From the NCBI GenBank assembly GCA_036250195.1, contig JAVHZZ010000006.1:164630424-164694423 (forward strand): DNA of 64,000 nucleotides, in the 5' to 3' direction. The notes beneath the pieces are model-generated. The model was not told where the DNA came from and did no database searches. It worked only from the letters and a program-made list of their open reading frames with translations. Source of the stretch: Mixophyes australis (Eukaryota > Chordata > Amphibia > Anura > Limnodynastidae). The position numbers and the translations under genes were made by a program. Shown piece by piece: positions 19,670-32,228 of this stretch; position 1 is the first letter of the stretch, and the number at the start of each line of letters is the position of its first letter.

Positions 19670-20755
19670 TTGCTGTTCCACAATATATGAGGATTATGGG
19701 TTTTGTTTTGTTTTGTTTTTTTAAAAAAAAAAATCAAACACAATATAACTATAAACACTTGTTTACAAGCCAGCCATCTTCAAATCCTCCGCACACAGTA
19801 CACATTTTCTCCTAGAAACATCAAATCCCAATAAACAGTACGCCCTCCTCCCCCAACATTATCAAATCCCAAATACACTGCAGGAAAGGAAAGCTGGACT
19901 GCTACAGTTTCAGAAAAATCCATTTCCATTCAGAAGCTGAGGGCTTGCTGCAACCTACTGTGCATATTTGCCAGGACTAAGGGCTGAGCTTTTGTTTGCT
20001 CAGGAGTCAGTGGAAGCAGGCTTGTGATTGTCACTTCAACAGCGAAAGAATCACTCTGCTTTGCCTGCATTGAAAATATACCTTTTAACTAGAGGCAGGG
20101 CCCAGGGCAAAAGCCACGCGACTCCTTTGTGATGAACAGGAGTCAGCACATGACTTCCTTAGTACGTATACACCTCCTGTCCTAAAAACAGAGCCCCCGG
20201 CTGTTTACTTAATAGCAACGTGCTAAACGTGTGTAAACGTCTGCTCTTCCTAACTATACCGCAATATTGCCTGGTAAACTGATGTACTTTGGCACAAATC
20301 CAGGCACTTTGCGGGAAGATAGCTTATCATATCTTAATCGGTGGTAGACTCCCTGGATAGTGCAACCAGATCTATACGACTAATATACTAACTATTATAC
20401 TAGATAATAGTTTGCCTCAGTTTACAATACAGTGTTATGCTTATTTTATTTATTTATTTGATACAGCATCACATAAACAGTGCCAAACTTCAAGTGTCTC
20501 AGATCTCTGACCTCGAGCTGAATCTCACTTAAAATATATATGCTATTTTCATACATGTTCATATAGGTGAAATATTAACTGTGGCATACAAAGAAGCTGG
20601 TAATATAGCAATGAATTAAAAAGTAGATGCCTGTGTTGAGGGATGACACTACCACTAAGGTTGTTTAGGTTGCCAAGATTTTGGAGTCTTTTATTTTCCC
20701 TGTGACACCTGCACTACTCATTGAGGAGCAGCAGCCTGCAGCCTCTGACCTGTAA
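19670..20755. other. Unassigned DNA
   Basis: A TTTTG run at 19,700-19,722 is followed by featureless DNA. No gene, RNA or clear repeat recognised. Confidence 0.5.
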
Positions 20756-21200
20756 ACAGTGGCATTACTATGGGGTGCTGGGGGCACGGCTTCTATGGGG
20801 TCCAGAGGTAAGGGCGGTCTGACAATTTCCAGTTGCCCCATTCCCTTATTTCAAAATTCGCTTCTGAATCGCTGCATGCACCAGACCACACATTTTCAGA
20901 AGTGTCCCTCTGCTCTGATCTTGGTGGTTAGAGCTGTGCCACTATCCAATATTTGATATGGGTCCCTGCGATGTTTGTTACATCCCTGCCTGTGAGGCTG
21001 CAAACTACTACTCCTCCATGTTAGTGATACAGTCGGAATTTGGAGCAGGGCTATGATATCACAGCCTAGTGCCACACTCCAAATCTCACAGAGAAGAAGA
21101 TGATGAAGATACCCACCCCTCCACACAAGTTAAGAAGCAGGATGTGGGGCAGCGACTGATGGGGGGTGCCAGAGGCCGTCGAAGGGCAACAATGGTGCCC
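20756..21200. mobile_element. Possible degenerate hAT-like repeat
   Basis: Begins acagtggcattactatgggg, similar in form to CAGTGGCG-type hAT ends. The opposite end could not be located and no target duplication was found. May be a fragment. Confidence 0.3.
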
Positions 21201-22204
21201 AGGGTGTTTCCGCTGGCCCTGCTTGTCTAGGATGTTATTTTTTTCAGCGATGTGACAACAAGCAGTGAGCAATAGTATTAAATTAAAACATCCTTCACTA
21301 AACAACATACTCCACTTTAATTAAATTAGCTTTACAATGCTCTCACTATATAGTATATATAATATAAAAACAAGCCAAAAGGTGTTGCTACAGCAAATGT
21401 GGCGCTCTGCATTGGATTGCATGTCCATATAATTTAATTCATTTTAAAGCACATTTGTGCAAATACAACACTAAAACATGGTGGTATAAAATGTCCTAGT
21501 GTACAGAGGTTGCACTGCAATTACTGGCAAGTTACAATGATCAAGATCTAGAATATTAACAAAAACTATAATAGCTTTAAAACTTAAAAACCTCAACATT
21601 TTCAGGTAAGAAGGAATAGGAACTGAGGGCTGAATCTAAGCTCGAGGGATATTAAAATCTGAGGCTGGATCTTTGAACTATAGTGGTACTCTGGGGTTAA
21701 TAATTTGAGTAAGGGAGTATGCCCATCTGATGTCACGAAGGTGGGATTGTCAGAAGTATTATATTGGATGGGCGGAGAGTAAGCAGCCTCTTGGCTTCTG
21801 GACGTTGGTGGATAAGTATCACTGTGCTCTCTGTCTGGGTCCTAGTTTATTTTTCCTTCTGCCTCCCTCCTCTGGTACCCCTCGTTTTTCCTCTATCACC
21901 CTCCCTTCTTTTTTATCCAGTACCTCCGTTTCCCTCCTCCTCCATTCTCATACCTGTATTATGGAGTTCCCACATGGGTCCCCCCCTCGCCCCCGGTCCA
22001 GTTATGGCTCCTGTGTCTTTTACTCCAGGATGCCCCGCTCTCCCTCTAGGAGGGTGAGGGGACGCACCTCCTACCATCCGGCTTGCAGCGGATGGTTACA
22101 TCCCGGTCCGGGCCTCGCGCCCCGCGACTGGAAATGATGGACGTCTCTTCCGGTCCCGTGACCATTACTCCGGCGCAGCCCCAAGCTGCAAGCAGGCCAG
22201 ATTA
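21201..22204. other. Unassigned DNA with a pyrimidine-rich then GC-rich block
   Basis: 21,840-21,960 is a C/T-rich tract. 22,040-22,190 is GC- and CpG-rich (cggtccgggcctcgcgcccc). It could be a retroelement leader or LTR piece, but no defining motif was found. No reading frame is convincing. Confidence 0.35.
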
Positions 22205-22495
22205 GTGTTTGATCTAATCAGTGCATCAGGTTTAGTGTTAGCCCCAAATAACATACTGTAGATGCTGTTTTATCAGAGTTCAAAAACAGTTTGTTCTGAG
22301 TTACCCATTGTGCCACTTGAGAGAAATTAGATTGCAATACATTTTTAAGGTCCGGAGAAGTTCAAGTTCTGCTCATATAAGATAGTATCATCTGCATACA
22401 TATAAATAGCAGCTGATTTACTGATGGAGGGTAAGACATTTATAAATACAGAAAACAGCACTGGTCCCAAAACAGAGCATCGAGAAATTAATGCA
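22205..22495 (-). pseudogene. LINE reverse transcriptase fragment (non-L2-like subfamily)
   Basis: The minus strand reads CSVLGPVLFSVFINVLPSIS and then AAIYMYADDTILYEQNLNF, the palm-domain motifs B' and C of a non-LTR reverse transcriptase; YADD is encoded at about 22,385-22,398. Downstream the frame contains stops. Only about 290 bp survive. Wording around YADD differs from the L2 copies here ([10 protein letters not shown]), so a Rex/CR1-like family is possible. Confidence 0.65.
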
Positions 22496-22504
22496 CCAGT
22501 TACC

Positions 22505-22955
22505 AGTCTATGGGGCACATTTATTAATTGACAGGGTTATATTAAATGGGCCAAAAATATGTGTCATCGTTGCGATGACAGATGATTATTCGCCCCCATT
22601 TTATAAAAAAAATCATCCCAGCACAGTACGCCCTATAGGAAGCTGTATTGGCGATGATGATTTTACTTACCTTAAAACTCCCATTATCTATCTCTTCTCT
22701 CCGGTCACTATAGCAAAATTGCTTTGCACATGTGTGACTTAAGGTTACACATGCGCAGAGACATACTTGCGATAGAGACCGAATGGGAGAGCAGGTAAAC
22801 TGTGGTGAGGGATCCGAGGATCCGTCTACCGCAATAGGATTGAATGTCGTTAACAGTGGGACCACAGCAGATATTGGAGACTTCAATACTTAATATTGCG
22901 TCAGTTTTTGGGGGAATTTCTGCTCAAAGTACATTGATAAATCTCATTTCATTTT
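22505..22955. mobile_element. Possible MITE with weak inverted ends
   Basis: Left end tggggcacatttattaattg; right end acattgataaatctc, whose complement gagatttatcaatgt resembles the left end. Interior hairpins are present. The duplication was not resolved. Confidence 0.35.
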
Positions 22956-23019
22956 TTTAATAGGGTTATTGCTTTGGAATGGTTTTGTCAGAATTCAGAT
23001 TGAACAAACCAAGGGATTT

Positions 23020-24142
23020 GGATTATGCATCTTGGAAAATAATAATTATATAGAGATATAGCAGTGAATTGGTTATGCACCTGTGATAAATAATGATATA
23101 GCCACCCTGCCATGAATGGGTTATCCACCCTGGCAAATAATAATATAAACACTTGTCAGTTAATGGGTATGTACTATTGCTAATAATAATAATAATAATA
23201 ATAATTATATAGTCACCTAGCAATGATGGGTTATGCTTTAGGGCAGTGGATTCCAAACTTTCTTAGTTCGAGGCACCCTTAGGGTCTCCATAATTTTTTT
23301 CAAGGCACCCCTAAGCCAAAAGTATTACCAAGTAGTCACCCACCTTGCTTACCACCAGCCCTGGCCACGGCACCCCAGGGAGATCGCCGGGGCACCCCAG
23401 GGAGCCACGTCACCCAGTTTGGGAACCACTGCTTTAGGGTCACCTGGCAGTAAATAAGTTATGTACTATGGTAATTAATAATAATATACCGTCACCTGGA
23501 AGTGCATGGAAATAATGATATTGTCATTTTAAGTGAATGGCTTATCCAACCTGGTAAATACTATCGAAACCTGGCAGTGAATGGATTATATACCCTGGTA
23601 AATAATGATATAGTCACCTTGTCGTGAAAATGTTATGTACCATGTAAAACAATAATAATGTAGAGTCGCCAGACAGTAAATGGGTTATGTAACATATTAA
23701 ACAATATATCAAACATAGAGTCACCTGGCAGTATATGTGTCATGTACTATTGTAAATAATAATAATAATGAGTCACCTTGTAGTTAATGGGTTGTGCATC
23801 ATGGTAAATAATAACAGAGTCACCTGGCAGTAAATAAATTATAAACCATCGTAAATAATAATAATATAAAGTGACCTTGTAGTGGATGGGATATCCAGAT
23901 AGTAAATTATAATAGAGAAACCTGCAATGAATGAACAATGCACTATTGTAAATAATTAAGTCACCTAGGAGTGAATGGGTTATGCACCTTGATAAAAAAA
24001 AAATATAATCATCTGACAGTGTGAATGCACCCTGGCAAATAATAATACTAATCTCAGCAGACATTGAATTGGATGTGTTATACACACTGGTAAATAACAA
24101 TATAGTCACTTGGCAGTGAATTAATTTTGTACCATGCTAACA

Positions 24143-24182
<40 letters not shown>

Positions 24183-24410
24183 TCAAGTGGCAATGAATGG
24201 GTTATGTACACTAATGAAAATAATAATAATATGATCACCTGGCAGAGAGTGGGTTATGTACTATTGTAAAAAATGATAATAAAGTCACCTGGCAAGGAAT
24301 GGGTTATGCACAATGGTAAATAACAATAATATAGACACCTGGCATTGAATGAGTTATGCACCTTAGTAAATAAATAATAATAGTAAAATCACCTGGCATG
24401 ATGTTGCCTT
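23020..24410 (+). repeat. Degenerate minisatellite with embedded (AAT)n
   Basis: About 1.4 kb of variable 45-60 bp units built from tcacctggcagtgaatgggt, tatgcacc(a/c)tggtaaata and (ATA)n. Longer pure AAT runs occur at 23,187-23,212 and 24,144-24,182. A hAT MITE (23244-23431) interrupts the array. Confidence 0.8.
23244..23431. mobile_element. hAT MITE, 188 bp, perfect 8-bp target duplication
   Basis: Ends CAGTGGATTCCAAACTTTCT and CCAGTTTGGGAACCACTG match the widespread CAGTGGTTCCCAAACT terminal repeat of hAT MITEs. The duplication ctttaggg lies at 23236-23243 and 23432-23439, so it inserted into a pre-existing minisatellite. Confidence 0.92.
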
Positions 24411-24452
24411 TAGCAGTTCTCTTCTTTCAATAAGTCTTTGTTCTTTGTGCAG

Positions 24453-24653
24453 GAGACCAGGCTGGAAGCTCAGTCAGCTCTGGAATTTCTCCTGACAAAG
24501 AACCTTTGGGGAGCCCAAGATGCTGCTGTGACATCAGGAGATCTCATTGGAGGTCCTGACAGCATATGCATCCATCCCCCACTAGTAGAAGCAAAACTAG
24601 CTGAGTGGGCACATTCTGATAGTTATCTTCAAAGTCTAATGTCTTATTTATTT
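24453..24653 (+). CDS. Candidate host exon (unidentified, 201 bp)
   Basis: A pyrimidine-rich tract and acceptor (ttgttctttgtgcag ending 24452) precede an open stretch of exactly 67 codons, followed by a donor GTAAGG at 24654. The encoded peptide begins ETRLEAQSALEFLLTKNLWG and includes PPLVEAKLAEWAHS. No known domain was recognised. The end of the stretch (SLMSYLF) looks less protein-like, so the true donor may differ or the exon may not be real. This and 48,530 are on the same strand. Confidence 0.25.
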
Positions 24654-25600
24654 GTAAGGATTTATTTTCTAAAGGCAGGGCAGAGGGGGAGGGGGAGTCT
24701 CTTAGTTACCTGGTATAATTTATCCTATGTTGAGAATAATGCGATCAGAAATAGCTATGGTGTCCTGAGACAACAAGACAATAGATTACTCACTGCAGAC
24801 ATGTGACATAGGAAATGGCAATAGATTATTTTATGGGAGGGGAATCTTGAGATAATTACGTTGTATGAACAATTTCTGCACATAACATATTTACACCACC
24901 CCCACCTTTCGTTTGTGTCTCAACCAGTTCCTAAACACCTCCATATGTGCTGTCAATTATAGTCCCATAGCTGTTCATTACATGTAAAACGACAGAGTTA
25001 TCACGCAAAGCTATTTCACATCCAATACTAGGTGATCATCATAGTAGCCACAGACAACCCAGTGCCGACAATCTGAAGCATGTTCAGATACCCGGGAGTA
25101 CTGTTTGGGTTGAAGCGATTTATTACACGACAATCAAACTATACGGAGAGAAGTGAGCACTTGTGACAGCTTAGCATACTCCGTCTGATCTTTCTCAACT
25201 GTCAATTGCTGTCCTGCTAGGCGACATTTCAATGGGTGCAATTAATACACTGCTTGTGTCCGTTTCCATAGAGATGACACCCCCACCACACTGTTCCATC
25301 AGAACGTTCCATGTAAATGACAAATAGGACACCTGCAATCTGTAATTAGTGTGTACAAAGGAAGCATGCATATCACATTATTACGACCCATTACGACTTC
25401 AATTGCTCATCATACACTCTACAAAGGGATTAGGTATAAGCCGGAACCGCCGGAATGAGTCAGCTTACTACAGAGCCCTCTGCTACTTGGTGTCTTGAGT
25501 GAAGCTTGCTGTGTTTTCTCTGCCTGTATAGTGCATTCTGTTCTACTACACAGATTTGGTCTCTGTAATATGTGGACCAATTATTACACATATTACAGTG
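24654..25600. other. Unassigned DNA
   Basis: No gene or clear repeat found. Confidence 0.5.
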
Positions 25601-25658
25601 TATATATATTGTATCGTGTATATGTACATATACATACATACATACATACATACACACA

Positions 25659-25732
<74 letters not shown>

Positions 25733-25733
25733 G

Positions 25734-25772
<39 letters not shown>

Positions 25773-25889
25773 GATATATATATATACACATATATATACA
25801 TATATATATATAGATATATATATATATACACATATATATACATATATATATATAGATATATATATATATATATACACATATATATATAT

Positions 25890-25930
<41 letters not shown>

Positions 25931-25953
25931 TACATATATAGATATATACATAC

Positions 25954-26032
<79 letters not shown>

Positions 26033-26045
26033 TACACATTATATA
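25600..26045. repeat. Very long (TA)n microsatellite with CATA/GATA interruptions
   Basis: About 440 bp of TA dinucleotides broken by periodic acatata and agatata units, preceded by (CATA)n and (TG)n. Long open frames of Ile-Tyr on both strands are artefacts of the repeat. Confidence 0.95.
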
Positions 26046-26094
26046 TTTATATATATTTCTGTATATCATGGCTATATGGAGCACTAAGTGAATT

Positions 26095-28115
26095 ACTCAT
26101 CCAATTTGGCTGACCGAATTGATCTCCAAGGACCTTAACCATCCATTCCGTCTGCCAGAATGGAGCTCCAAGGACCTTAACCATTTATTTCGGCTGCCGG
26201 AATGGAGCTTCATAGACCTTAGCCATCCATTCTGGTTGCTGGAATAGAGATCCGAGGACCTTAACCATCCATTCCGGCTGCCGGAATGGGGCTCTGAACA
26301 CCTTAGCCATTCATTCCGGCTGCCAGAATTGGGCTCTCAGTATCTTAGACAATTATTCCAGGTGCCAGAATGGGGCTCTGAGTACATTATTCATAAATTA
26401 CGGCAGTCGGAAAGGGGTTCAGAGTACCTTAGCCATCAATTCCGGGTCCCGGAATAGATGTCTGAGTATCTTAGCAATCCGTTCCAGGTGTCGGAAAAAA
26501 GTTTTGCTTATATTAATCATCTATTCAGGGTGCCCGAATGTATGATCAATGTACTTCGGTCCCCATGCTGGCAGCCAGAATGGATGCTTAATATACTCAG
26601 ACCTCCATTCCGGCAGCTGGAATGGATGGTTAAGGCCCTTGGAGCTCTGCCGGAATGGATGAGCAATGTACTGGCAGACCCATTCTGGCACCCGGAAAGA
26701 TGGATAAGGTCCTCGCTGACCCATTCTGGCACCCGGAATGATGTGTAAGGTACTCGCAGACCCATTATGGCACTTGGAATGAATGGTTAAGGTCCTTGCA
26801 GCTCCATTCCGGCACCTGGAATGATCGGTAAGGTACTCGAAGACCCATTCCGGCACTTGGAATATATGGTTAAGGTCCTCATAGCTCCATATTGGCAGCC
26901 ATAATCGATGGCTAAGGTACTGGCAGACCCATTCCGGCACCTAGAATGGATGGCTAAGGTACTGGCAGACCCATTCCGGCACTTGGAATGGATGGTTAAG
27001 GTTCTTGTAGCTCCATTCCGGCAGCCGGGATGGCTGGCTATGGTACTGGCAGACCCATTCTGGCACCCGAAATGATGTGTAAGGTACTCACTGACCCATT
27101 CTGGCACATGGAATGTTTGGCTAAGATACTGGCAGACCCATTCCAGCACCCGGAATGGATGAACAAGGTCCTCAGAGTTCCATTCCAGAAATCGGAATGA
27201 ATGGGTAAGGCACTGGCAGACCCATTCCGGCACACGGAATGATGGGTAAGGTATTCGCAGACCCATTCCGGCACTTGGAATGGATGGTTAAGGTCCTTGT
27301 AGCTCCATTCCGGCAACCGGAATGGCTGGCTATGGTACTGGCAGACACATTCTGGCACCCGGAATGGATGGCTAAGGTCCTCAGAGTTCCATTCCAGCAG
27401 TCGGAATGGATGGGTAAGTTACTGGCAGACCCATTCTGGCATCCGGAATGATGTGTAAGGTACTCACTGACCCATTCTGGCACTTGGAATGGATGGCTAA
27501 GGTACTGGCAGACCCATTCTGGCACTTGGAATGGATGGCTAAGGTACTAGCAGACCCATTCCAGCACCCGGAATGGATGGCTAAGGTCCTCAGAGTTCCA
27601 TTCCAGCAATCGGAATGGATGGGTAAGGCACTGGCAGATCCATTCCGGCACACTGAATGATGGGTAAGGTACTTGCAGACCCATTCCGGCACTTGGAATG
27701 GATGGTTAAGGTCCTTGTAGCTTCATTCCGGCAGCCGGGATGGATGGCTATGGTACTGGCAGACCCATTTCGGCACCCAGAATGGATGAGTAAAGTCCTC
27801 AGAGTTCCATTCCAGCAGCCGGAATGGAAGAATAAGGTATTGGCAGACCCATTCCGGCATCCGGAATTATCGGTAAGGTACTCGCAGACCCATTCCGACA
27901 CTTGGAATGGATGGTTAAGGTCCTCGTAGCTCCATACCGGCAGCCGTATTCGATGGCTAAGGTACCGGCAGACCCATTCCGGCACCTGGAATGGATGACT
28001 AATGTACTCGTAGCTCCATTCCGGCAGCCGGAATGAATAGTTAAGGTCCTCGGGGCTCATCCCGGAATGGATGAGTAATGCACTCAGCGCTCCATTCTGA
28101 CATTCAGGCAGGTAG
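26095..28115 (+). repeat. 2.0-kb minisatellite of 42-bp units with palindromic core
   Basis: About 48 units. Typical forms are ccattccggcacttggaatg + gatggttaaggtcctcgtagct and ccattccggcagccggaatg + gatggctaaggtactggcaga. The CATTCCGGC..CCGGAATG core is itself an inverted repeat. Variants alternate and a higher-order period of about 418 bp (ten units) is visible between 27,239 and 27,657. Because 42 is a multiple of three, long repetitive frames stay open on both strands; they are not genes. Flanked on both sides by long TA tracts. Confidence 0.95.
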
Positions 28116-28134
28116 AACGGATGACTAGAATATA

Positions 28135-28178
28135 TATAGAATATATATTTATATTATGTGTATATATCTATCTATATA

Positions 28179-28266
<88 letters not shown>

Positions 28267-28275
28267 CACACAATG
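28135..28275. repeat. (TA)n microsatellite
   Basis: About 100 bp of TA following the 42-bp minisatellite. Confidence 0.95.
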
Positions 28276-29345
28276 CAATATATATGCAATATAATAAGTG
28301 GAATAGTTGTTCCACCAAGCAGCAGAGGGCGCTGCAGGGAGCCAAATCATTCCGGCATTCCGGCAATTCCGGTTTTCACCCACACCTGTGTCCAGAGCAC
28401 AACATTTGGTATTACTGTAATATCCTGTTTAGCACTACTGTTCTTCAGCAACAATTACACAGGGCACATAAATATGACAAAACTCATGCCAGCTACCACT
28501 ACAGCATGGCTTTATATAATGATTCATATGATTTGGAATAAAGTAATACAGCATACATAGAAGAAGACTAAACAAAATACAATGTCGTGGTATGTTAAAC
28601 CACCAATGATGTGCAATAAAACAAAATGTTACATACAATATATGAACTATACATTAAGGTGTGGATGGGATTATTTTAATTATGCTGAGTGAATATATCT
28701 CATTTTTATGGTGCCAGTAATAAAGGATTGCAGATTTCACCCAGAATCTGACTAAGCAGCAATAATGTTAAAACTCAGCAATGGTTGTGATGTCACTGCT
28801 AATATTAACCCATTCATGCTGAACTCTCCAATTGAAAAAGGAGTGCACCTCCCCCATACACACCCCCCTTTCATATATCTACTAAGCAGACAACCCCCAG
28901 GCTTTGTACAATACCTGTGCAATCTTCTGACTCTGAGCCAAGCTCTGTGGGAGTGCTGGGGTCACTGTGGATGATATTGGGGTCACTGTGGGATCTACCT
29001 CTCTGCAGAAAAGATCCGGGGAGCTCTTGTGATGTTGCCATGAGCTTTCGGATGCACTGATAATTGAGTAGGTTGCATTAAAGAGGCTGAGCTGAGCTAG
29101 TTATCCAATCCAGGGTAGAAGGGTAGACATCACTTCACTGGATGCATATCACTTGGAATCTACCCCAGATAGCAGATTGTGATCCCTGCATCCTATTGAG
29201 CTCCATAAACCGCTGCACATCCTACAGTGAGGCCAGGGAGACACCACATCCCCCTCCCCAAATCCTCCCCTTCAATGCTCTCCCTAAAGCACAAGCAGAA
29301 AACACTGGGATTTTACCATCATCCCTTGCGAGAGGGATGCACCAT
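28276..29345. other. Unassigned DNA
   Basis: Contains an agagggcgctgcaggg word near 28,323 and short ggcattccggcaattccgg echoes of the minisatellite core at 28,350-28,372. No gene recognised. Confidence 0.5.
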
Positions 29346-29357
29346 GCTGACGTCAGC
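29346..29357. promoter_or_regulatory. Consensus cAMP-response element, palindromic
   Basis: GCTGACGTCAGC contains the full 8-bp CRE TGACGTCA (29348-29355), the CREB/ATF site. It lies in a comparatively GC-rich, gene-like stretch. No transcription start or coding exon could be tied to it, so function is unproven and chance is possible. Confidence 0.3.
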
Positions 29358-30375
29358 AGTGCCTGTCAGAAGAAATACCTGCACTGCAACAGAAAAAAAC
29401 TAAAATAAAAAATGATGCGTCCTGGTCACCAGTGTTCTGCTAGGACAAACCATCCAGCGGGATTAAATTGAGCGTGCACTCTAAAATGCACTCAGTGTAT
29501 ATACTCAGCACTGTACATTATACTGCACAGACTTATCTGGAATGAGCTTGCGTAGCATATACACAGACTGCATAGACTGAAGCAGATTGCACATTACTTA
29601 TACTGTATGCAGTAGTTACACTGAATATGCGTTTTGTACAAGCACTGCAAGTGCTCTATTTGACATACCGTGGGGGGACTGGGGTGAAGGTGCAATGCAC
29701 TATGTGCTCACATTTCAGAGGAGACCCGAATATCCAACACTGTTGCTATTTTTACACAGTGTTATGTGTGTTTCATATATTGCATAAAAAAAGAGGGTAA
29801 ATCATTTGTTCTGCAGATAGTGTATAAACATAAATGGGTTTTCAAACTTCATATAGCAAATAGCAGGTATGCACTCTCTTGCAACTTCTACTAAATACCT
29901 GGTTTGTCTACCTGTCTGCCTTCTCTGCATTGGGTCATATTTATAAAACACCTGGTAGAGTTGTCATTTTCATCACCTTAAGATATGACATAAAGTATCC
30001 AAGGACAACAATGGATACAATTGTTTCTAGAGACCAGCTTTTGTGACTATGATGTGACAACTCTGCCTGATATACATATATAATTATAGGTGTGAGCTAT
30101 AAAGACATAGAAATGTATTGTCTAGCAAAATCTGCAAAGAAGCATGGGCAAGCAAATCAATTAAAGTGATCTTTGCTTGGAAAACCCATTAAAGGATATT
30201 TGCATATCTTATATGCAGACATATTTGAAAAACCACTAAGCATATCTTATGCAGCGTGAAACAGGAGATCTAAGGGTTAACTGGACAATTAACCCTGTGT
30301 TACTCCTCTACATAGTGATCATAATCCTTCTATAATGAACGGAACACAGCTCAGGCAAAGGGGATGAACTCCACG
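29358..30375. other. Unassigned AT-rich DNA
   Basis: No gene, RNA or repeat recognised. Confidence 0.5.
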
Positions 30376-31215
30376 GGCCTGATTCATTAAGGAACATAAA
30401 TGTCGATATGTGCCGTATTTTGTGTTTTTCCACTCTGCGCATGCGCAAAACCGATACATGCGCCAGTTCATGTTCACACATAAATGAAAAAATACTTCTA
30501 ACAACCTATGATTTCACAGGCGGAACGGGGAGGCGTATGCACGTAGTCAATCTACCATAAGTGTATGCCAAGCTCAAACGCCCGCAGCAGCATCCGATTG
30601 AAGCTTTGGGCATCTCTAAGGTACGTGTTGTATCACTTGCACAAGCTACAAGTCGAGTGTAATTGCCGAGTGATTTTGATGACAGTTGCATATACATGCT
30701 ATAACTTATGTTTGCAATCAAGAGCAAATGAGCAACTAAAATGCATTTACATGTACAGTAGACATTCATAACATCCTGATAAAAGTTTTTTACAGGGGGA
30801 AAATAAATTTTTTTTTTTTTTAATGCTTTTTTCATTAATGATTATATTATAAATAGGTGACGATAATTGAATACTTTCCTGTGTGTTCTGATGGGACTTT
30901 ATATTAAATATCTGCATTGTAAGTATCAATCAGTGTGTTGTGTCTGTCTCAAAATAGCAAGTGCCGTACAGGCAGAGTGTATCTATACCCAAATTCAACA
31001 AGATGCATTTGAGAGAAGCGGCCATGGCATTGCTGTTGTAAATGGACCGTTCCATCTTATTTTGGATATTCATTAATTACGGTGTGCGTGGGCACACATT
31101 GAGCCTGATTCAAGTTCAGACATATGCCGACTTGCGTGAAATAGCTTTGCGCATGGCCATAAACAGACGTTACGCCAATGAATTTAATTGCATGCAATTC
31201 ATGTTCGAATGAAAA
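30376..31215. mobile_element. Two fragments sharing a GCCTGATTCA start (interspersed repeat)
   Basis: gggcctgattcattaagg at about 30,378 and gagcctgattcaagttcag at about 31,100 are in the same orientation and both lead into words such as tatgccg..., gcgcatg and ttcatgttc. They resemble a common frog interspersed repeat that begins GGGCCTGATTCATTAAG. The opposite ends were not resolved. Confidence 0.4.
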
Positions 31216-31227
31216 TGATACGAATGC

Positions 31228-32228
31228 CTATGACTTGAATAGCTGAGTGGGTACTGTGTGTGCTATAATCATACAGAGAAGAGAGACCTGAGTGGGAACT
31301 GTATGTACTGCAAGAATGGAGAGGAGAGATTCCTGAGTGGGTACTGTGTGTAATATAATCATACAGAAGAGAGATTCCTGAGTAGGTGCTGTGTGTACTA
31401 TAATCATACAGAGTACAGAGACCCGAGTGGGTACTGTGTGTACTATAATCATACTGAGCAGAGAGAATTGAGTGGGTACTGTGTGTACTATAATCATACA
31501 GAGGAGAGAGAACTTAGTGGGCACTGTGTGTACAATAATCACATAAAGGAGAGAGAACTTAGTGGGTACAAAGGAGAAAGAGCTGAGTATGCACTGTGTT
31601 TACTGTAAGCTTGCTGAGGGACGAGAGCTGAGTGGGTACTGTGTGTATCATACAGAGGACAGGGACCTGAGTGGGTGCTGTTGTTACTGTGTGTACTATA
31701 ATCACACAGAGGAGAGATACCTGAGTGGGCACTGTGTGTACTGTATACATACAGAGGAGAGAGAACTGAGTGGGTTCTGTTTGTACTATAATCACACAGA
31801 GGAGAGAGACCTGAGTGGGTACTGTGTGTACTATAATCATACTGAGCAGAGAGAATTGAGTGGGTACTGTGTGTACTATAATCATACAGAGGAGAGAGAA
31901 CTTAGTGGGCACTGTGTGTACAATAATCACATAAAGGAGAGAGAACTTAGTGGGTACAAAGGAGAAAGAGCTGAGTATGCACTGTGTTTACTGTAAGCTT
32001 GCTGAGGGACGAGAGCTGAGTGGGTACTGTGTGTATCATACAGAGGACAGGGACCTGAGTGGGTGCTGTTGTTACTGTGTGTACTATAATCACACAGAGG
32101 AGAGATACCTGAGTGGGCACTGTGTGTACTGTATACATACAGAGGAGAGAGAACTGAGTGGGTTCTGTTTGTACTATAATCACACAGAGGAGAGAGACCT
32201 GAGTGGGTACTGCATGTACTATAATCAT
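31228..32228 (+). repeat. Minisatellite of 45-bp units (left part)
   Basis: Unit: gagtgggtactgtgtgtact + ataatcatacagaggagaga + gacct. The 45-bp period keeps the frame open (LSGYCVYYNHTEERE per unit), giving long spurious reading frames on both strands. A block of about 388 bp is duplicated in tandem: the segment beginning gggtacaaaggagaaagagc at about 31,562 recurs at about 31,950. Confidence 0.95.

Noticed and set aside
25460..26084. Several 163-residue Ile-Tyr open frames on both strands
   Set aside because: Translation of the TA microsatellite.
26458..28060. Open frames of 70-159 residues (PEWVCQYL, DPFWHPEW repeats)
   Set aside because: By-products of the 42-bp minisatellite, whose length is a multiple of three.
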